Shown here: positions 6,103-10,536 of the stretch, in pieces
Position numbering within the stretch: position 1 is the stretch's first letter
How the letters are laid out: each line of letters starts with the position of its first letter
Source of the DNA: Candidatus Omnitrophota bacterium
Lineage (GTDB): Bacteria > Omnitrophota > Gorgyraeia > JABMRG01
NCBI GenBank assembly: GCA_013202935.1
Contig: JABMRG010000020.1
Coordinates: forward strand, 1-10,536
Reading direction: 5' to 3'
DNA length: 10,536 bases
Notes under the pieces: generated by a model
What the model was told of the DNA's origin: nothing
The model's database searches: none
What the model saw: only the letters and a program-made list of their open reading frames with translations
Position numbers and translations under genes: made by a program

Positions 6103-8286
6103 TTAATATGGCCTATATCTAAAGGTTACGATATGGCCCCCTTCTTCTAAGGCAACAGCTTGTATAATGTTGTCGGCCTCTAACAGTTTACACTTTTGCC
6201 CATCAACAGAAACTTTCCATCCAGGATAGTAATTCTCTGAAAAGATTAAAAATCCATCCCTGGGTGCATCAATCTTCACCTTGAGTAATCCGCTCTTATA
6301 CTCCAGAACTTCCAAATACCTATACTGCGCAGGCCTTATGTTGCCAGATATATTATGGCTGAAAAAGACCCTTGGGAAATAACCCTTTAATTTATACAGG
6401 AAGACTCCTTTATCTCTCGTAACCTCTTCTAAGAATCCAAATTTAAGTTCTCTTGCTGAAACAATATACTTAACATTGAGAAGCCTTAATAGTTTATACT
6501 TTTCAGCCAGCGCCTCAGTAGATGGTGAAAGCACTCCCAGGGAATCATCTACAGCTTCTAAAGGTAATAGTGCATTCCTGTAATCAGATTCAACCAGCGG
6601 GGTATAAGCTGCTATGCTGTCTATTCTGTGTAGTATGTTTGCATTGGGCATAGCCCAATCTGGCATATCTTTCTTTTTTAAGTCATATGGAAGAATTCTA
6701 AAGGTCTCTTTATCAGACTTTAAGATATTCAAGATAGGACTATCAACAGGCCTTAAAGAACTAAATGGCATTATATTGCCCCTAAACCCTGTACCATAGA
6801 AACTATATATAAATATATCAAGAAATATAATGCAGAGTATTGGAATCTTAAGAGCCTTAATCCTATCCGGCCTTTTAAGTATCATTATAGCTACTGCCAG
6901 GCTGAGTATAACAAATATTAATGAGAAAAGAACAAATATATCGCTTAAATCTATACCACCTGTTAATTCGTTATAGATACCACGCACCTTATACATATAA
7001 GTCTGCAGATCATACCTATGATAAGGCTTGCCTACTATGTTTTTAGAGACATAATCTTGCAAGAAAGAAATTATATTATCCTTGAATAGATAGAGTAGGG
7101 ATTTCGATATAAAGAATATAGAGAGCGCTATAGCTGATATAAGAGCAAATACCTTGCTTGCTGACCTGACCATACTATTATCCGGTCTGTTGAAGAATTT
7201 AGAAAATCCAACCCCTGTCAGAACCGGGGCAGCAAAGAGCGCAAAGAATAAAAATTTTGACGGGTTTCTGAAACTATATAACCCGGTTACTTTAAGAAGA
7301 ATAACATACAAGGGATTATACCTTCCTAAAGAAGCAAGTATAGCTATAAGGCCTATCAGAATTAGGGGCCTGAGCTCTTTTGAACCTTTAGAATAGATGA
7401 GGGAATATATCAGGAATAATATCCCAAATACTGATATATAGACCTGCGCACTTAAGTGTCCCATCCAACGCGGGAAGAATATACCTATAAAACAAGGGGG
7501 TGGGAAAGAACGCCACAGGGCAAATCCCAAAGATGACTCTGCCCTGCCAGAGACCTCTGCCAGGGGATAACTCAATATAAGCTGTGGCAATGCACATATA
7601 CCAACAATTGCTGCAAAGATTATAAGCGTTGACAATCTTTGCCTAAGTGTAAATCTTCTTAATATGAAACCATATAAAAGATAGATAATATAGAAAAGGA
7701 GTGAGTATGCTGCCATCTGAAGAAACCCTGCCAAAAACTGCATACCTACTACTATGCTACAGCCTATAAGGTATCTGGCTTTCCTGAAATCCAGAAAGTA
7801 TTCTATCAGAAGTAGCGCTAATGGAAAGAATGCGAGTGTTCGCAAGGTAACTATATTATAGAAGCAACCTGCGTATGCACTTCCGAAGCAGAATAAGAGC
7901 GAAGCTAAAGTGGCCCCCCACTCCTCTGCCCCTAATCTTCTGGTAAAGAGATACGTAAACACGCCTGCCAGCACAAAGTGCAATATAACAGAATAGTTAT
8001 ATGCTACCTTAAATGGCAGAGTCAGAAACATGATTATATTTAAAGGATAAAAACCACCTATCTGGCCTTCTGCCATTAATGGAAAACCGCTATGAAAGTA
8101 CCTGGACCATAATGGAAACTGAAATGCCTTTATAGATTCAGAGTATACCTTAAGCCAGGGGTAGAACTGAACCAGTGAATCCCCTCCCAGGAAAGCGGAA
8201 CGCATAAATATCAAAGGATACAGATATAAGATTATTGTAAATGAGAAACCTAAAATAAATACTGAGTGGCCTTTTAAAATTTTCAT
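6103..8286 (-). CDS. YfhO-family multi-spanning membrane protein (GT-C-like)
   Basis: This 727-residue protein matches the YfhO family in plan: a run of membrane helices through about residue 500, then a beta-rich C-terminal domain. The first loop has GGDSLVQFYPW (34-44), with the family Asp, followed by FPLWSRYFHSGFPLMAEGQI (57-76) and GGFYPLNI (77-84). The C-terminal domain has LLRLLNVKYIVS (599-610) and ENYYPGWKVSVDG (684-696) and closes with FRYRPY, all typical. In Bacillus subtilis, YfhO is implicated in glycosylating lipoteichoic acid from a lipid-linked sugar, together with a GT2 enzyme (CsbB) that makes the donor. Here too a GT2 gene of the polyprenyl-phosphate type lies two genes upstream. 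If the host is Gram-negative, the acceptor must differ. The ATG overlaps the preceding stop (ATGA), with AGGA 4 nt before the start. The assignment is firm; the sugar and acceptor are unknown. Confidence 0.87.
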   Translation of the reverse strand: MKILKGHSVFILGFSFTIILYLYPLIFMRSAFLGGDSLVQFYPWLKVYSESIKAFQFPLWSRYFHSGFPLMAEGQIGGFYPLNIIMFLTLPFKVAYNYSVILHFVLAGVFTYLFTRRLGAEEWGATLASLLFCFGSAYAGCFYNIVTLRTLAFFPLALLLIEYFLDFRKARYLIGCSIVVGMQFLAGFLQMAAYSLLFYIIYLLYGFILRRFTLRQRLSTLIIFAAIVGICALPQLILSYPLAEVSGRAESSLGFALWRSFPPPCFIGIFFPRWMGHLSAQVYISVFGILFLIYSLIYSKGSKELRPLILIGLIAILASLGRYNPLYVILLKVTGLYSFRNPSKFLFFALFAAPVLTGVGFSKFFNRPDNSMVRSASKVFALISAIALSIFFISKSLLYLFKDNIISFLQDYVSKNIVGKPYHRYDLQTYMYKVRGIYNELTGGIDLSDIFVLFSLIFVILSLAVAIMILKRPDRIKALKIPILCIIFLDIFIYSFYGTGFRGNIMPFSSLRPVDSPILNILKSDKETFRILPYDLKKKDMPDWAMPNANILHRIDSIAAYTPLVESDYRNALLPLEAVDDSLGVLSPSTEALAEKYKLLRLLNVKYIVSARELKFGFLEEVTRDKGVFLYKLKGYFPRVFFSHNISGNIRPAQYRYLEVLEYKSGLLKVKIDAPRDGFLIFSENYYPGWKVSVDGQKCKLLEADNIIQAVALEEGGHIVTFRYRPY

Positions 8287-9977
8287 CTTATCCTATATAT
8301 CCTTATATATGGCCCGTTCTTTCTTCTTGAGAAGAGCTCCTTGCTCCTGATAGGAATACATGTTGTTGCTATGGTATCATAGGGCCTTCTGAAATTCTCA
8401 TTTTCATAAGGACTAAATTCTGCTATGGGTTTATATATCTTGGCGATTTTTTCATGAAACCTCCGCATAGATTCAGAACCGGTCATATTATTAAAGACAA
8501 TATACTTTATTCTCTCTTCTCTTATCTCATCCAGGTTATTTCTTATAATGGGCCACATATTGAAAAACTGCCCTTCAGTTTCACCACCCTCAACGAGGTA
8601 GTAGACCTCATAAGCCTTCTCATCACCAAGCGCCTTAAGCCGAAGATCAAGCTTTCTTGCCTTAAGCTCTTTAAGTTCTGGCTGCCTGCCGATTATATCC
8701 TTCTTTCTCCTTAGCTGAGCCTCTGTCTGTTTAAGCTGCAAGGTAAAAGAGGTATCACCAAAAGCTATCTTAGAGGAGGCTGGCAGGTTCTGCTCTATCC
8801 ATGCCTTTGCTTCCTCCCGGGTGTCAGGCCTTGAAAAGAGCAGATCTGCCTTTATTGATTTGGATGCTGTAGGTATAATAATGATAATTGAGACCGCCAG
8901 AAGGACTGACTGCTTCATCTTAGATCTCAATTTTGGATATAGATAATCAAATAGCAGAAACCCGGCTCCTACTGATAAGAACGGTATTAAGACGAGCCCA
9001 TACCTTGCAAAATGCTGGCTCTTGAGTGCCAGGTGCATGTAAAAAATAAGAGGAAATGATAGAATAAACAGGGCCTCTTTAAACCTCTTAAACAAAACAA
9101 GGAATAGGCCTGTTATTCCAAGCAATGTAGGAAATATCCCAAGGCCTTCAAAGAGGGAATATCTTATATGGTGGCTCCAGCCTATATATGAGGCCCTTAT
9201 CCTCCCTGTAAGGGTCAATAAGAAGAACCTCCAGTCAAGTACTGAATAAGGATTGCAAATAACAAATGCGAGAACCATAACCCCCGCAAAGATAAAGAGG
9301 TTTGTACTAAATAGCTTTCTCTTATCTTCTTTAGCAACTATTGTATGTGCTATTAACAGCGGTACTACAAGAATAGCCGCATTGTACTTTGTGGCTATTG
9401 CAATACCGCTAAGGAGCGCTACTAGCAGATAGTTTAATCTTGTAGGGTTCTTAATAATATTGGCTATTGAGATATATGAGAGCAGGACAAACATCACAAG
9501 CAGGTTATCTGTATATATATAATGGCCATTGATAACATTTAAAAAAGATAGAGCCATTATAAGTGCGGAATAGAGCGCTGCGTTCTTTGAGAAAAATTTA
9601 AGAGCCAGCTTATATACAAGGTATATATTAAAGATGCTCGGTAGAAGGCCTATCAGAAACCTGCCTATCAGATAGAATGGAGTCGGGTCTCTAAAAAAGC
9701 TTATGGCAAATGCCTCTGTACCTTTAAGTACTCCGAGGAGATTTAAGAGAAGGAAATATATACCATAAAAGAAGAATAGTATATAAGAAGTAAACGGAGG
9801 CACTATAAAGAAGTGCGGGTTCAGGTCACCTGTGCCATAGGCAAGTGCGTGGTTTACTATAATAGGTTCATCCTGATGAAAGAGCTGCGGAAGGCCAAAG
9901 TCTATACCCCAGAGCCTCAAGGCTATGCCAATAAGAATGATAACTAATAATAATATATTCTCTCTTATAAGTTTCAT
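8283..9977 (-). CDS. GT39/ArnT-like polyprenyl-phosphate-sugar glycosyltransferase (564 aa)
   Basis: This is a 564-residue GT-C protein. A first membrane span (about 7-24) leads into the external loop FHQDEPIIVNHALAYGTGDL (33-52), with the catalytic-type Asp-Glu pair, and NPHFFIVPPF (53-62), the usual 'NPH....PP' companion. YTDNLLV (155-161), ATKYNA (195-200), CNPYSVLDW (241-249) and ARYGLVLIPFL (324-334) are typical of the ArnT/PMT_2 family. Membrane segments end near residue 372. The soluble tail of about 190 residues includes a strongly charged, probably helical stretch (about 415-450) and IKYIVFN (490-496), a strand common to such tails. It overlaps both neighbours by ATGA: the GT2 synthase before it and the YfhO-like gene after it. 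The GT2 product is therefore a plausible supplier of its donor. Substrate and acceptor are not predictable from the sequence. Confidence 0.86.
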   Translation of the reverse strand: MKLIRENILLLVIILIGIALRLWGIDFGLPQLFHQDEPIIVNHALAYGTGDLNPHFFIVPPFTSYILFFFYGIYFLLLNLLGVLKGTEAFAISFFRDPTPFYLIGRFLIGLLPSIFNIYLVYKLALKFFSKNAALYSALIMALSFLNVINGHYIYTDNLLVMFVLLSYISIANIIKNPTRLNYLLVALLSGIAIATKYNAAILVVPLLIAHTIVAKEDKRKLFSTNLFIFAGVMVLAFVICNPYSVLDWRFFLLTLTGRIRASYIGWSHHIRYSLFEGLGIFPTLLGITGLFLVLFKRFKEALFILSFPLIFYMHLALKSQHFARYGLVLIPFLSVGAGFLLFDYLYPKLRSKMKQSVLLAVSIIIIIPTASKSIKADLLFSRPDTREEAKAWIEQNLPASSKIAFGDTSFTLQLKQTEAQLRRKKDIIGRQPELKELKARKLDLRLKALGDEKAYEVYYLVEGGETEGQFFNMWPIIRNNLDEIREERIKYIVFNNMTGSESMRRFHEKIAKIYKPIAEFSPYENENFRRPYDTIATTCIPIRSKELFSRRKNGPYIRIYRIR

Positions 9978-10536
9978 CTGTGCAGTGCCTTAATCTTTAG
10001 GAGGTCCAGAAACATATGGACAGAGCTATCTACTACCTTTACTCTGCTCTGTGGTGAGTTCAACCAGATGACCCCTGCCTCCTTGATACTGCTTTTCCTT
10101 AATTCAGCCAGATAGAGCATCTCAACATCAAAACAGAAACCATCTATCTTCATAAAAGAGGCTATATCTCTTGCAATATCACCTTTAAAAAGCTTAAAAC
10201 CGCACTGTGTATCACTAAATTCATTTACAATAAGTAACCGGACAAAGAGGTTAAATATCTTACCCATCCCCTCCCTATACCATGGCTGATGTATCTTTAC
10301 ATCTGAATCCTTTACGCTGCGTGAACCAATAACAATATCATAGCCGCTTTTAATGTAACTAAATAATTTTTCTATTTCTTCTATCGGAGTTGAAAGATCG
10401 GCATCACTAATAAGCAGATACTCACCTAAACAGGCCAGGATGCCTTTCTTTACAGAGAAGCCCTTGCCCCTGTTCCGGTTATTCTCAAGAAGTTTAAGCT
10501 TCCCTGCCTGGGCAAGTGTGCTCTTTAGGCTTACCC
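9974..10536 (-). CDS. GT2 polyprenyl-phosphate-sugar synthase, DPM1/ALG5-like (5' end cut by window edge)
   Basis: The frame is open from the right edge to a TGA at 9974-9976, giving 186 visible residues; the start is outside the window. The internal ATG at 10265-10267 is not the true start, because conserved family motifs lie before it. Visible residues include ENNRNRGKGFSVKKGIL (17-33), ISDADLSTP (42-50) with the metal-binding DxD, IVIGSR (67-72), QPWYREGMGKIFN (83-95) and FSDTQCGFKLF. Together these mark the dolichyl/undecaprenyl-phosphate glycosyltransferase branch of GT2. The enzyme would transfer glucose, mannose or a similar sugar from a nucleotide sugar to a polyprenyl phosphate at the cytoplasmic face. 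No C-terminal membrane helices follow the catalytic domain, as in soluble DPM1-type forms; the visible C-terminus is SVHMFLDLLKIKALHR. The gene overlaps the next GT39 gene by ATGA, tying donor synthesis to donor use. Confidence 0.87.
   Translation of the reverse strand, partial: VSLKSTLAQAGKLKLLENNRNRGKGFSVKKGILACLGEYLLISDADLSTPIEEIEKLFSYIKSGYDIVIGSRSVKDSDVKIHQPWYREGMGKIFNLFVRLLIVNEFSDTQCGFKLFKGDIARDIASFMKIDGFCFDVEMLYLAELRKSSIKEAGVIWLNSPQSRVKVVDSSVHMFLDLLKIKALHR

Noticed and set aside
5591..6106. Plus-strand open frame of 171 codons
   Set aside because: It lies wholly antisense to the 5' part of the well-supported 539-aa GT39 gene, its translation is not family-like, and it has no promoter or Shine-Dalgarno of note.
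5750..9656. AGGCCTATCAG occurring three times (5750, 7349, 9646)
   Set aside because: All three encode Leu-Ile-Gly-Leu in membrane helices of three different genes with preferred ATA and GGC codons, so codon bias explains them.
9974..10267. A 97-aa protein starting at the internal ATG
   Set aside because: The same frame stays open to the window edge and encodes the DxD and NRGKG motifs of GT2 upstream of that ATG, so the short version is an artefact of the missing 5' end.
1..10536. tRNA, rRNA, insertion sequence or integrase
   Set aside because: No cloverleaf-type sequence, rRNA-like core, terminal inverted repeats or transposase/integrase motifs were recognised by reading either strand.

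Overview
The window is one side of a cell-envelope glycan gene cluster from an AT-rich bacterium. Every convincing gene lies on the minus strand, so the cluster reads from the right end to the left. Arginine is mostly encoded by AGA/AGG and isoleucine very often by ATA. Together with lipid-linked glycosyltransferases, a YfhO-type membrane protein and a B12-binding radical SAM protein, this suggests an uncultured, probably anaerobic lineage such as Omnitrophota, Elusimicrobiota or Nitrospirota. No 16S or ribosomal marker is present, so that placement is a weak guess.

Right block (10536 down to 2604). It opens with the C-terminal 186 residues of a GT2 polyprenyl-phosphate-sugar synthase, cut by the window edge. 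Then come a 564-aa GT39/ArnT-like protein, a 727-aa YfhO-family protein, a 539-aa GT39/PMT_2-like protein, a 35-codon membrane peptide not previously called, and a 591-aa GT-C-like protein. Four of the five junctions are ATGA stop/start overlaps and the fifth is a 3-nt gap, so this is almost certainly one co-translated operon. The logic is coherent: the GT2 enzyme would load a sugar onto a polyprenyl phosphate, and the multi-spanning GT-C enzymes would use such lipid-linked sugars on the outer face of the cytoplasmic membrane. The acceptor cannot be told from sequence.

Middle (2603 down to 2409). This is the only sizeable non-coding stretch (195 bp). It holds a perfect-consensus sigma70-type promoter (TTGACA, 17 bp, TATAAT) reading left. 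Just upstream of it are three tandem 10-bp repeats spaced by one helical turn.

Left block (2408 down to 1). The promoter drives a 79-aa excisionase/MerR-like helix-turn-helix protein with a textbook Shine-Dalgarno. Next comes a 628-aa GT-B-fold surface-carbohydrate protein starting at GTG, then the first 80 codons of a B12-binding radical SAM protein cut by the left edge.

The points most worth following are the small ORF wedged between two glycosyltransferases, the phased operator-like repeats at the start of the left transcription unit, and the run of four different GT-C-type proteins. No RNA gene, CRISPR array, insertion sequence, integrase or convincing intrinsic terminator was seen.
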